Assembly (NCBI GenBank): GCA_041392475.1
Contig: JAWKLZ010000001.1
Location: forward strand, 372,001-436,000
Direction of reading: 5' to 3'
DNA from: Chitinophagales bacterium
GTDB taxonomy: Bacteria > Bacteroidota > Bacteroidia > Chitinophagales > UBA2359
DNA length: 64,000 bases
Shown here piece by piece: positions 51,744 to 60,029 of the stretch (position 1 is the stretch's first letter; the number at the start of each line of letters is the position of its first letter). Position numbers and translations under genes: made by a program. The notes below the pieces were generated by a model that ran no database searches, had not been told where the DNA came from, and saw only the letters and a list, made by a program, of their open reading frames with translations.

Positions 51744-52802
51744 ATGAAAGTCTCTATACAAGAGTTTAGAAAAACATACTTATTTGATGACCAAAAAGAC
51801 TTTTTGGGAAAAGGAGGTTTTGGGGAGGTATATAAAGCCTTCTCTAAAATTAGAGGTGAGTATGTGGTTTTAAAGTTTTATAACGGACAAGTATCTAAAT
51901 ATGATGTTATTTCAGAAATAAAAAAAGCCATTAAGTTAGAACACCCTAATTTAATAAGATATTACTCAGGATATGATGTTGAGTTCTTATCTGGTGAAGT
52001 GAAACAAACAGCAGTTATGGAATATGCAAATGGAGGTGATTTAAAGAATCTATTAAGATCAATGAAAAATCCTTTAGATAGAGAATCATTGTTAAAGATA
52101 AAAAAAATTGTTAGGGGTATTCTTAAAGGATTGGCTTTTCTAGGAGACAATAATATTATACATCGAGATATAAAACCTGAGAACTTACTAATTCACATTA
52201 CAGGAGAAAACCCAAATGATTTCATAATTAAAATTGGAGATTTTGGCTTGGCAAGTCAAGTTCAAAAAAGACTGGTCTTGGTAAAGGAAAAAAAGATTGA
52301 TTTGGTTGGAACACCAGCTTATATGGCACCAGAAATATTTAGTAATGATTATTCTGTTCTAAATGAATATGGACAACCACAAATTAGCCTGAATGCGGAC
52401 TTATGGGCTTTGGGGATGCTAGTGTATTTTATATTCAAAAGGCAACTTCCTTTTGGAGTAATAAATACTGCAACAACCTATTTTCAAATTAGGAATAATA
52501 TACTTCACAATCCCATACCAACGAATTTTGACTTAATTCCACAACCTTATCGTACCATAGTTGAACAGTGTTTGATTAGAGATGCCAAAAAAAGAGTAAG
52601 AAGATCGCAAGATTTGTTTGGATTAGTAGGGCTGCAGAATGAAGATCATAAAAAATCTTTACCATTCATAAAACCTATAATAAAGCCTATAGTAATAAAA
52701 ACTACTCAAATAAATGACGAAAAAACACCTTCAATAAAAACAGGGAAAATCATTAAAATATCAAAAAGTAAACAAAAGATTACCATTAAACCTAAAAAAT
52801 AA
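51744..52802 (+). CDS. Ser/Thr protein kinase with I-K-I tail (island gene 1)
   Basis: 352 residues. A complete Hanks-type kinase: Gly loop GKGGFGEV (22-29), Lys44 in 'VVLKFYN', catalytic loop 'IIHRDIKPENLLI' (HRD 140-142), DFG at 166-168, 'GTPAYMAPE' with APE 195-197. No transmembrane segment, so cytosolic. The last 50 residues are a Lys/Ile-rich tail ending 'GKIIKISKSKQKITIKPKK', a motif shared with other proteins of this island. It is followed 7 bp later by the E1 gene. With an FHA-like domain encoded later in the island, it suggests phosphorylation-dependent control of the conjugation system (inference). Confidence 0.93.
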   Translation: MKVSIQEFRKTYLFDDQKDFLGKGGFGEVYKAFSKIRGEYVVLKFYNGQVSKYDVISEIKKAIKLEHPNLIRYYSGYDVEFLSGEVKQTAVMEYANGGDLKNLLRSMKNPLDRESLLKIKKIVRGILKGLAFLGDNNIIHRDIKPENLLIHITGENPNDFIIKIGDFGLASQVQKRLVLVKEKKIDLVGTPAYMAPEIFSNDYSVLNEYGQPQISLNADLWALGMLVYFIFKRQLPFGVINTATTYFQIRNNILHNPIPTNFDLIPQPYRTIVEQCLIRDAKKRVRRSQDLFGLVGLQNEDHKKSLPFIKPIIKPIVIKTTQINDEKTPSIKTGKIIKISKSKQKITIKPKK

Positions 52803-52809
52803 TATCGAT

Positions 52810-54012
52810 ATGATTGACACATCCACTCAAAAAATAATATCATTGAAAATGCCCCCCAGTGAGTGGGACAGTACCTTCCAGATGATTTCTTGGTGGGAAA
52901 AAGACCGAGTTAGAAATGCAAATGTCATGGTTGTTGGTGCAGGTGCCCTTGGTAATGAAGTATTGAAAAATCTTACATTGCTGAATGTTGGAAATGTATT
53001 TATAGTCGATTTTGATACTATTGAATATTCTAATTTGTGTAGGTCTATTTTGTTTAGAGAATCAGATAGTAAAGGAGGTAAATACAAAGCAGATACTGCA
53101 GCAGAGCGAATTAGGGAAATAAACCCTAATATTAATGTCCGAACAATCAAAGGGGATATTTCGATTGATGTTGGACTGGGATTATTTCGACGAATGGATG
53201 TTGTTATTGGATGTTTGGACAACCGCTTAGCAAGGTTATCTTTAAATAGATCCTGTCATAAGGTAAACAAAGTTTGGATAGATGGAGGAATTGAAAATTT
53301 GGCAGGCAAATGTGTAGTTTACAAACCAACTGTATCATGCTATGAGTGTTCCTTATCGGAGAGTGCATGGGCTAATATTAAGTACAAGATTGGATGTTTA
53401 GATGTTGCACAACGGAATGTTTCTCAGGGAAGAATACCTACTACTCCTATATCTTCTTCAATCATTGGAGCAATGCAAGTCCAAGAGTCTCTCAAAGTCA
53501 TTCATAACAATGTAGAACAACTGACTGCTGGCAAAACGTATTACTATGAAGGTATGAGTAATGAATCGTTGTTATATAAATCTGCATACTTAAAAGAGGA
53601 CTGCTTGAGTCATTTTGTTTATGAAGACATTATAGAATCACCGCTAAGTGCTGATTTTAGTATAGAAGATGTTTTGTCTTGGTTGAAGGAATATTTCAAA
53701 GATGAAAACCCTGTGATAGAATTAGATCATGATTTGATTCTTGAAATTAACTCAGAAAGTAATAAAGAAAGTATTCCTGTGGTTATTGCAAGACCACATT
53801 TTACAAATAACCTTATCGCAAAACACCAAACAGCACCAAATGATAAAATTTTTATCACAAAAGATATAGCAGTTATAGATGGCAATTTTGAGAATCAACA
53901 ATTATCACTGAAAGAAATTGGAATTCCTCCTTTGCACATCATAAAAGTCCATGCAAATGAAACTACTAATTATGTAGAACTTACTGGAGATTTAAGTTTA
54001 TATAACTTTTAA
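52810..54012 (+). CDS. E1-like ubiquitin-activating enzyme (ThiF/MoeB fold) (island gene 2)
   Basis: 400 residues. ThiF/E1 adenylation domain: GAGALG (43-48), acidic Asp67/Asp69 in 'VFIVDFDTIEYSNLCRS', Arg78 of the N..R pair, 'VVIGCLDNRLARLSLN', CxxC at 177-180, and a following Cys196 in 'KIGCLDVAQ' at the position of the catalytic Cys. 'ISSSIIGAMQVQESLKVI' ends the domain. The C-terminal 130 residues are unassigned and could bind the E2 or Ubl. It would adenylate the C-terminal glycine of the Ubl encoded two genes on, and pass it to the E2. A second CxxC for a full zinc site is not evident. Confidence 0.88.
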   Translation: MIDTSTQKIISLKMPPSEWDSTFQMISWWEKDRVRNANVMVVGAGALGNEVLKNLTLLNVGNVFIVDFDTIEYSNLCRSILFRESDSKGGKYKADTAAERIREINPNINVRTIKGDISIDVGLGLFRRMDVVIGCLDNRLARLSLNRSCHKVNKVWIDGGIENLAGKCVVYKPTVSCYECSLSESAWANIKYKIGCLDVAQRNVSQGRIPTTPISSSIIGAMQVQESLKVIHNNVEQLTAGKTYYYEGMSNESLLYKSAYLKEDCLSHFVYEDIIESPLSADFSIEDVLSWLKEYFKDENPVIELDHDLILEINSESNKESIPVVIARPHFTNNLIAKHQTAPNDKIFITKDIAVIDGNFENQQLSLKEIGIPPLHIIKVHANETTNYVELTGDLSLYNF

Positions 54013-54029
54013 AAGTACTCTTTTTTACT

Positions 54030-55394
54030 ATGAAATTAATATCTATCCATTTGTTGCTCCTGTGTTTGTTAATGTCTATTGTAGCTAATGGACAAACAGA
54101 TGAAAAGGAAGCATGGTTAACTGCAAGAGAATACGGGGAGAATTTAGATGCAAGAGGATATGAATATTACATCAATAACTATCCCAATGGAAAAAATATC
54201 GATCAAGCAAAAGAAAACCTTGCTGCTATTTATATTGTAGATGGAATTGCTTGGACAGCAGTAAAAGAGGAAGATAATATCGCCAATTATAATGAATACA
54301 TAAGTATATTCCCTTATGGATTGTTTGTGAATGATGCTCGGCAAAGAATAAGAGAATTGGAAAGTTATTATGACAACTCTTATTCAAATCAAAATCCTGA
54401 TGAAGAAGCATGGTTGGAAGCTACAAGCCTAAATACAATTAGTGCTTATAATAATTATTTGCAAAATTTTCCGAATGGGGATTATTCGGAAAATGCCGAA
54501 GAAAAAATACGAAAAATTCAGGCTAAAATTGCTGCTGAACAAAACGATTGGGATACCGCTATAGGTACAAATACATTGACTGCATTTGAAGAATACCGAA
54601 AAAAATATCCTATTGGAAAACATAGAAAACAAGCAGATTCTAATATTGCGTCATTGAGTAAAATAGAAATATTAGAACCTAAGTGGGAGCGAAATAGTGT
54701 ACAGATTCCGATTGTTTCGCAAGCAAATTATATGGATGATTCGGAACATAAACCATTTAAAGTGGAAGGCCTTCAAGATAATGAGAGTTTTGAGTGGAAC
54801 AATGAAGGGGATTTTTCTTATCATCTTAATATCAAAAATTTAGAGGAGAAACCATATACTCTTACCATAAAAGGTAGAAATGGAAGTATGGGAGTAAAAA
54901 ATTTTGAATATAAAATAACGCCTTTGATTCTTGATAGCCTTTATTATGATAACGAAAAAATAATGATAACTATACAAGGAGGTCAAATTCCCTATACTCT
55001 AAGTTGGAGTAAGAGAGGAACAAGAGACTTCACAGAAAAAATCACTTTAAATTCTGAAGTGAAAATTGGAGATTACTTTGAATATTCTATTAAAAATTTA
55101 AATTTAAAAGCTGATGGCTCTGCCTATAATTTTCTTTTCACGGATAATAGTGGGCAAAGAGTAGAGAAACAAATAAAAGTAGGAGAAAGCTCTTTTTCAT
55201 ATATATATGTAAGTATAGGTTTTTTAATGATTCTAATATTTGCTGGTGCGATATGGTTTTTTATGCAAAGAGAGCAAGAAGCAAATACTGTGTCGCATAA
55301 AAATGAGGATAAACCAGTGAAGTTAGGATATAAGTCTTCAATACCTAAACCAAAAAGCAGCGGAATTAAAATCAAAAAAATTGACAAATATTAA
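54030..55394 (+). CDS. Periplasmic-repeat protein with one TM and I-K-I tail (island gene 3)
   Basis: 454 residues. Signal peptide (LISIHLLLLCLLMSIVANGQ). Four helical repeats of about 45 residues with the theme 'AWxxAxxxNxxxxYxxYxxxxPxGxxxxxAxxxI' (about 25-210) are followed by a strand-rich part (about 215-385). One membrane helix (about 390-411, YIYVSIGFLMILIFAGAIWFF) and a short cytoplasmic tail follow, the tail ending 'KPKSSGIKIKKIDKY'. It is paralogous, across the repeats and the strand part, to the region before the membrane helix of the JAB protein at 56774. Probably a receptor-like anchor that sees the periplasm. Function unknown; the link to the Ubl system is by context and by the shared tail. 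Confidence 0.72.
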   Translation: MKLISIHLLLLCLLMSIVANGQTDEKEAWLTAREYGENLDARGYEYYINNYPNGKNIDQAKENLAAIYIVDGIAWTAVKEEDNIANYNEYISIFPYGLFVNDARQRIRELESYYDNSYSNQNPDEEAWLEATSLNTISAYNNYLQNFPNGDYSENAEEKIRKIQAKIAAEQNDWDTAIGTNTLTAFEEYRKKYPIGKHRKQADSNIASLSKIEILEPKWERNSVQIPIVSQANYMDDSEHKPFKVEGLQDNESFEWNNEGDFSYHLNIKNLEEKPYTLTIKGRNGSMGVKNFEYKITPLILDSLYYDNEKIMITIQGGQIPYTLSWSKRGTRDFTEKITLNSEVKIGDYFEYSIKNLNLKADGSAYNFLFTDNSGQRVEKQIKVGESSFSYIYVSIGFLMILIFAGAIWFFMQREQEANTVSHKNEDKPVKLGYKSSIPKPKSSGIKIKKIDKY

Positions 55395-55419
55395 TTTATT
55401 CACCTTAAAATATATTTAA

Positions 55420-55737
55420 ATGGGAACTTATAATGATAACGTTACAATCAATGAAAATACTGATTTAAGTGTAGTAGTCAGGATTCAACCAGATAACTAT
55501 GAGGTGTCAGTAGAATTGCCTGCTCAATCTACAGGCAAACAAGTTATTGATAGCTTAATTGAAGAACCTAGTCTAGGAATCTCTAGGATTAATCAGGAAG
55601 GACAACCTTATATATTTAGATTAGTATCAAAAGGTACAGGAGTTCAAATACAAGAAAATGTTACTTTATTGGATGCAGGTGTAAAGCATAATGATACTTT
55701 ACTATTATTTCCCGTTATTGAAGCAGGTGGAATTTAA
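55420..55737 (+). CDS. Ubiquitin-like beta-grasp protein ending Gly-Gly-Ile (island gene 4)
   Basis: 105 residues. The pattern fits a beta-grasp Ubl of the YukD-like kind: a first strand pair (LSVVVRIQPDNYEVSVELPA), a helix 'STGKQVIDSLIEEP', then 'PYIFRLVSKGTG', 'ENVTLLDAGVKHNDTLLLFPVIEAGG'. The end is -E-A-G-G-I: a diglycine with one extra Ile, so a peptidase (the JABs encoded downstream are candidates) would have to remove one residue before E1 activation, unless Ile is tolerated. It starts 25 bp after the receptor-like gene. The assignment rests on secondary-structure pattern, the diglycine and E1/E2/JAB neighbours. Confidence 0.82.
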   Translation: MGTYNDNVTINENTDLSVVVRIQPDNYEVSVELPAQSTGKQVIDSLIEEPSLGISRINQEGQPYIFRLVSKGTGVQIQENVTLLDAGVKHNDTLLLFPVIEAGGI

Positions 55738-55901
55738 AAAAAATACAAATACAATTGCATGATTAAATGCTAATAGTACTTTACTTGAAATCGTTAATAC
55801 ACTGCACTATTTCAAAAGTTTCTTTAGATTTAGCTTAACACTCAATTTTAATTGGCGTTATATTGGTAATCACAATTTATTTTTGAAACAGTTTATCAAG
55901 C

Positions 55902-55996
55902 ATCTAAGCAAAATTATTTACATACTTTTAAATTCGCAAAATTATTATTTTAAATATTTTGCGAAAATTTCAATATTTCTTTAAATCTGCTTAGAT
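55902..55996. repeat. Nested inverted repeats in the 303-bp Ubl-E2 gap
   Basis: The gap 55738-56040 has no gene. It contains an outer perfect 9-bp repeat ATCTAAGCA (55902-55910) / TGCTTAGAT (55988-55996), and nested inside it TTCGCAAAAT (55933-55942) / ATTTTGCGAA (55956-55965). The resulting long stem-loop in an otherwise tightly packed operon could be a regulatory hairpin that sets Ubl versus E2 levels, or a small inserted element. A similar direct copy of the right end ('TTTCTTTAGATTTAGCTTA') is at about 55820. Confidence 0.55.
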
Positions 55997-56040
55997 ACTC
56001 AGAATACAAAATAGAATTAATTTTCATTAATAATATTAAT

Positions 56041-56769
56041 ATGAATTATAATTTATCTAAACTTAAAAACCCAAGACATAAACGTAAAGCAAAAGAACAT
56101 CTTTTATTGGAGGAATTTTGTAATAGAAGTAACAAAATTTCTTATGAAGTATTGAGACAATTAGGAAAATCCCCTCCTGATGCCTACTTAATTCATTATA
56201 ATGTTAAAAGTATTATAGGGATTAATTCCGATAAATCTCCTATCTATGGATTCCACCATACTGCAGAAATTAGTTTCCCTTCGGATTATCCAAGCGTTAC
56301 AAGCCCTCCAAGGTGCTATATGCGTACTCCAATTTGGCATCCAAATATAAGATATGACGAACCTAATAAAGGGCATATATGCGTAAACGACAAAGCTTTA
56401 GGTGCTTGGCACACATTAGATATGTTAGTTAGGTTTATTGGTGAAATACTTCAATATAAAAATTACCATGCCATAAATACAGATCCATATCCTGAAGATC
56501 CAATGGTTGCGGAATGGGTTCGGCAATATGCAGAACCTATGGGGATTGTGAATAAGAATCGAAAAATATATGTGGATTTTGATGAATTGTTATTACCTGA
56601 AGATGGATTTGTGCAACCTACACCACCTAAGCCTGTGAAGCCTAAACCGAAGATAAAAATTACAAAAATATCAAATGAAAGTATAACAGATACTAGTCAG
56701 AATTCTGATAATAAACCACTTGGAAGTGTAGAAGGGGGAAGTTCTATTAAAATCACAAAATTGAGTTAG
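56041..56769 (+). CDS. E2-like ubiquitin-conjugating enzyme (island gene 5)
   Basis: 242 residues. Canonical UBC features, rare in bacteria: 'SPIYGFHHTAEISFPSDYP', a Pro-rich turn 'SPPRCYMRTPIWHPNI' with the HPN motif (100-102), and catalytic Cys114 in 'GHICVNDKALGAWHTLDML'. The active-site helix 'VRFIGEILQYKNYHAINTDPYPEDPMVAEW' follows. After about residue 175 there is a basic tail with two copies of the island motif: 'PKIKITKIS' and, at the very C-terminus, 'SSIKITKLS'. It should take the Ubl from the E1 and hand it to substrate, possibly with the RING-like protein encoded downstream. It lies 4 bp before the membrane-JAB gene. Confidence 0.88.
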   Translation: MNYNLSKLKNPRHKRKAKEHLLLEEFCNRSNKISYEVLRQLGKSPPDAYLIHYNVKSIIGINSDKSPIYGFHHTAEISFPSDYPSVTSPPRCYMRTPIWHPNIRYDEPNKGHICVNDKALGAWHTLDMLVRFIGEILQYKNYHAINTDPYPEDPMVAEWVRQYAEPMGIVNKNRKIYVDFDELLLPEDGFVQPTPPKPVKPKPKIKITKISNESITDTSQNSDNKPLGSVEGGSSIKITKLS

Positions 56770-56773
56770 TCTT

Positions 56774-59353
56774 ATGAAAAATATTATTACATTTTTTATA
56801 CTATTTTCTATTCAATTTACTATGCTATTTGCTCAAGTTCCTCCAAAGATTGTTAAGTATGGAGCTGATTTAGAAGAGGAGTTAAAAATTGTTGTAGGTA
56901 TAGCTGTATTAGAAGATTCAGAAGAGAAGTGGTTTTCTACTAAAGATAAAGTAAGTAGAGAATTTGATATAAATGCGAAACGTGGAGGCATAAAAGTTAC
57001 CCTTCAGATAAAAAGCAACATTTCAAGTGACACTAAAATTCAAGTTACTATAAGTAATGTTTATATTCCTAAAAAACAATTTCTATTGGATAAAAAATTA
57101 AAAGATGTGGGATATGTGAATTTGAATAAGAATGAGGTTACTGAATTAATTTTTCCTATTAATAAAACTGAATTAAATAGTAATAAAATAAGGGGACGGT
57201 TTAAATTGGGAATCGAAATAAACTATCATGAAATTTCGAATGAAGAAATTATTCTTAACAAAGAAATAAATATTGAAGTACCGAGTAAATGGCTGAAAAC
57301 AAAAAATATTATAAATAATAACCAACCAAAAGTTAAAATAGAAAAGAAAACTGAATTAAAGAAAATTAATAAAGATGAAAAGAATGAATTAAAAAATTTA
57401 TTTCAAGTTCTACTAAGTAAAAAATATAATAATAATGATGATATTATCAAGAATATTAAAAAAGAATTTAGAAATCAAAATAAGGATTGTAATAGATTAG
57501 AAGGTGAGTTAGCTGATTTATGGGAAGCATTAGACTTACATATACAAGACAAGATATGCGAGTCTCAAGATTATGTAGAATCTGAACATAAAAGCAGTGT
57601 AAGTAAAGAGGATTCTAATGTTTCACAAATGCTTAACTCAGAAAAAGAATGGATAGAAGTAAAAAGTACCAACTCTATAGGGATTTTAAAGAATTATAGG
57701 AGAAATTACCCAAATGCTCATAAAGAAGAAGTTGAAGCAAAAATTCGAGCATTAGAGCAAGACGCATTGAAAAAAAGGAATGAAGAACAACAGGCATGGG
57801 CAAAAGCTAAGACTAATGATAATATAAAAGGATATAACGACTATTTATTAAATTATCCAAGAGGGGAACATCGTTCCCACGCGAGTCAAAGGATTCGTGA
57901 TTTGAGTAATCTTGTCGCAGCAGAACCTAAAATTGTAGAGAATACTGCAATAATCACAATAATTAAAGGAGAGCCAAGAAGAGAGGCAGGAGAATATTTT
58001 GATTTATCTCCTACTGATAATATAGGAGACTCTGAGCCTTTCTCTAAAATACGAGAAAATTCTAAATGGATTTTTGAAAAAGGAAAGTATTCTTTGGTTA
58101 TTGAAAACTTAGAGGTTGAAAAGAATTACCAATTTTATATAGTAGGACAAGGTGACAACAAAGTATTGATTACATTTCAGAAAGAAATAGAACCCTTTGA
58201 TGTTAATTATGAAGGTTCTACAGGTGATAGTTATGTTTTTGAAATAAGAGGCGGTAAACCTCCATATTTATTTATAGTTAATAACGGAGATCTAAATAAA
58301 CTTAAAGTTCAGAGTGACATTAAGTATTATATTGAATCTGAGAAGTATAATTTAAAAGAAGGGAGTAATATTAAATTTCGAGATTCAAATCATGAATGGG
58401 TGTCAAAAGAAGGAATTACTATAGGAGGCACTACAACAAATTGGTTATTATGGCTATCTATTGTATTGGTTGTATTATTGCTATTAGGAGGGTACATTAT
58501 GCGAGAAAAAATTATCTCATTCCTTTATAAAAAAAATAATAATTACGAACCTTCGAAACACCAAGCTATAGCTCAAGAAAGATTGGCGGGAATAAATAAT
58601 ACAGTAACTACACCTTCCCAAACAGGGGGTAATGTGTCAAAAATTAAAATCAAAAAGAAAGAAAACTATGGAGGAATTCAACTTCAGAAAAGAAAAATTG
58701 AAAATGGAGTAAATGAAACCAATTTGTTATTTCAAAATATTATGAATAATAGTTCTTATTATCAAATGGACTTAAAGACACTTTGGAAGGATACAGCAGT
58801 ATCAGAAGTATATATAGAACTCAATTGTGCATCTAAAATTGATTATTTTGTTGAAAATGAAGGATTTAGCAAAGACAATGAAACGGGTGTAATTCCAGAA
58901 ATAGGCGGTTTTTTATTAGGATATTACGAATTGATTCCAAATATGGATACCTACAGGGTTTCTTTAGAAAAGTTTGTTCCTGTTACCCCAGAAAGAAATG
59001 GATTGTATCAAATTAAATTTGGAACAAAGGCTTGGCAAGAATACGATATGGCAACTCAAAGATATGCAGATTTGAATTTAATTGGCTGGTTTCATACACA
59101 CCCTGGGCATGGTTTGTTCCTTTCTACGCCCGATATTTCGATACATGAAGGTTTTTTTAAAGAGCCTTATCAATTCGCAATGGAACAAGATCCAAATACT
59201 GAAGAAATAGACACTGCATTTTTTACGAGAAAGCAAAATGGGAGTTTAAATAATACCACATCAGAGCTCGACCAAAACTGGTTTAAATGGACAGATTTTC
59301 AAAGATGGAGAAGAAGCAATCGTAAAAATAGGAATAAGAACAGAATTACCTAA
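56774..59353 (+). CDS. Membrane-anchored JAB (JAMM) isopeptidase (island gene 6)
   Basis: 859 residues. Signal peptide (IITFFILFSIQFTMLFAQ), a periplasmic strand-rich domain (about 25-180), a helical linker, then repeats of the 'AWAKAKTNDNIKGYNDYLLNYPRGEH' type and an Ig-like pair as in island gene 3. A membrane helix follows (about 556-577, WLLWLSIVLVVLLLLGGYIM). A cytosolic linker holds the I-K-I motif (VSKIKIKKKENYGG). The JAB/MPN domain (about 665-859) has Glu709 in 'EIGGFLLGYYE' and the metal motif HTHPGHGLFLSTPD (His774, His776, Asp787). It would trim the Ubl precursor or cleave Ubl conjugates at the inner face of the membrane. Confidence 0.86.
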   Translation: MKNIITFFILFSIQFTMLFAQVPPKIVKYGADLEEELKIVVGIAVLEDSEEKWFSTKDKVSREFDINAKRGGIKVTLQIKSNISSDTKIQVTISNVYIPKKQFLLDKKLKDVGYVNLNKNEVTELIFPINKTELNSNKIRGRFKLGIEINYHEISNEEIILNKEINIEVPSKWLKTKNIINNNQPKVKIEKKTELKKINKDEKNELKNLFQVLLSKKYNNNDDIIKNIKKEFRNQNKDCNRLEGELADLWEALDLHIQDKICESQDYVESEHKSSVSKEDSNVSQMLNSEKEWIEVKSTNSIGILKNYRRNYPNAHKEEVEAKIRALEQDALKKRNEEQQAWAKAKTNDNIKGYNDYLLNYPRGEHRSHASQRIRDLSNLVAAEPKIVENTAIITIIKGEPRREAGEYFDLSPTDNIGDSEPFSKIRENSKWIFEKGKYSLVIENLEVEKNYQFYIVGQGDNKVLITFQKEIEPFDVNYEGSTGDSYVFEIRGGKPPYLFIVNNGDLNKLKVQSDIKYYIESEKYNLKEGSNIKFRDSNHEWVSKEGITIGGTTTNWLLWLSIVLVVLLLLGGYIMREKIISFLYKKNNNYEPSKHQAIAQERLAGINNTVTTPSQTGGNVSKIKIKKKENYGGIQLQKRKIENGVNETNLLFQNIMNNSSYYQMDLKTLWKDTAVSEVYIELNCASKIDYFVENEGFSKDNETGVIPEIGGFLLGYYELIPNMDTYRVSLEKFVPVTPERNGLYQIKFGTKAWQEYDMATQRYADLNLIGWFHTHPGHGLFLSTPDISIHEGFFKEPYQFAMEQDPNTEEIDTAFFTRKQNGSLNNTTSELDQNWFKWTDFQRWRRSNRKNRNKNRIT

Positions 59354-59366
59354 TGATTTAAATTAC

Positions 59367-60029
59367 ATGAAATCCATTAAAATAAAAAATGTCAAACAAA
59401 ACAAGTGTAAGCCTTTTGAAGACTTTGAAGAAACGGTTTTATCTAAATTAGATAATTTTATTAAGATTGATTTGTCTTCAATTTATAGCGACACACTCCT
59501 TAAAACGGTCTATCTAACTTTTTCGTGTTATCAATCTATTACCAAATGGGTTGAAAAAAGTTTAGCTACTCCTGAGAATACTGTAAATGAAGTTGGAGGT
59601 TTTTTTTTAGGAAAATATGGGTATGAAAACGATTCAAAAGATAACTTGGTAGTAAGTATTGAAAAGTTTATTGCGGCAGAAAATGTAGATTTCAGCAGTT
59701 CTGTAAGACTCAATTTTGGAATATGGGTATTACAGGTATTAGATGACTATTTACAAGAATTTCCAGATGATATCCTTTTAGGGTGGTTTCATACACACCC
59801 TGGACATGGCCCTTTTCTATCGACATTTGACTTGAATATACACACAGGTTTTTTTAAAGAACCTTATCATTTAGCCATTGTACTGGATTCTTTGACCGAG
59901 AGTTTTGAAACTGGCTTTTTTAGCAAACAGGAAAACGGAGTAGCAAACAATGCGGATGCAAATTCTACATGGATAAATTGGAAAGAGTTGTTTCAATCAA
60001 AAGAAAAAAATAACCCAAATGAAAGCTAA
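59367..60029 (+). CDS. Soluble JAB (JAMM) isopeptidase (island gene 7)
   Basis: 220 residues, no signal or membrane segment. A second JAB/MPN domain, closely related to the C-terminus of the preceding protein: Glu75 in 'NEVGGFFLGKYGY', then His142, His144 and Asp155 in 'GWFHTHPGHGPFLSTFD', so the zinc-binding set is complete. The N-terminus begins MKSIKIKNVKQNK, again with the I-K-I motif. Two JABs next to one Ubl suggest separate tasks, for example precursor processing by the soluble form and deconjugation at the membrane by the anchored form (inference). It overlaps the next gene by 11 bp. Confidence 0.86.
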   Translation: MKSIKIKNVKQNKCKPFEDFEETVLSKLDNFIKIDLSSIYSDTLLKTVYLTFSCYQSITKWVEKSLATPENTVNEVGGFFLGKYGYENDSKDNLVVSIEKFIAAENVDFSSSVRLNFGIWVLQVLDDYLQEFPDDILLGWFHTHPGHGPFLSTFDLNIHTGFFKEPYHLAIVLDSLTESFETGFFSKQENGVANNADANSTWINWKELFQSKEKNNPNES

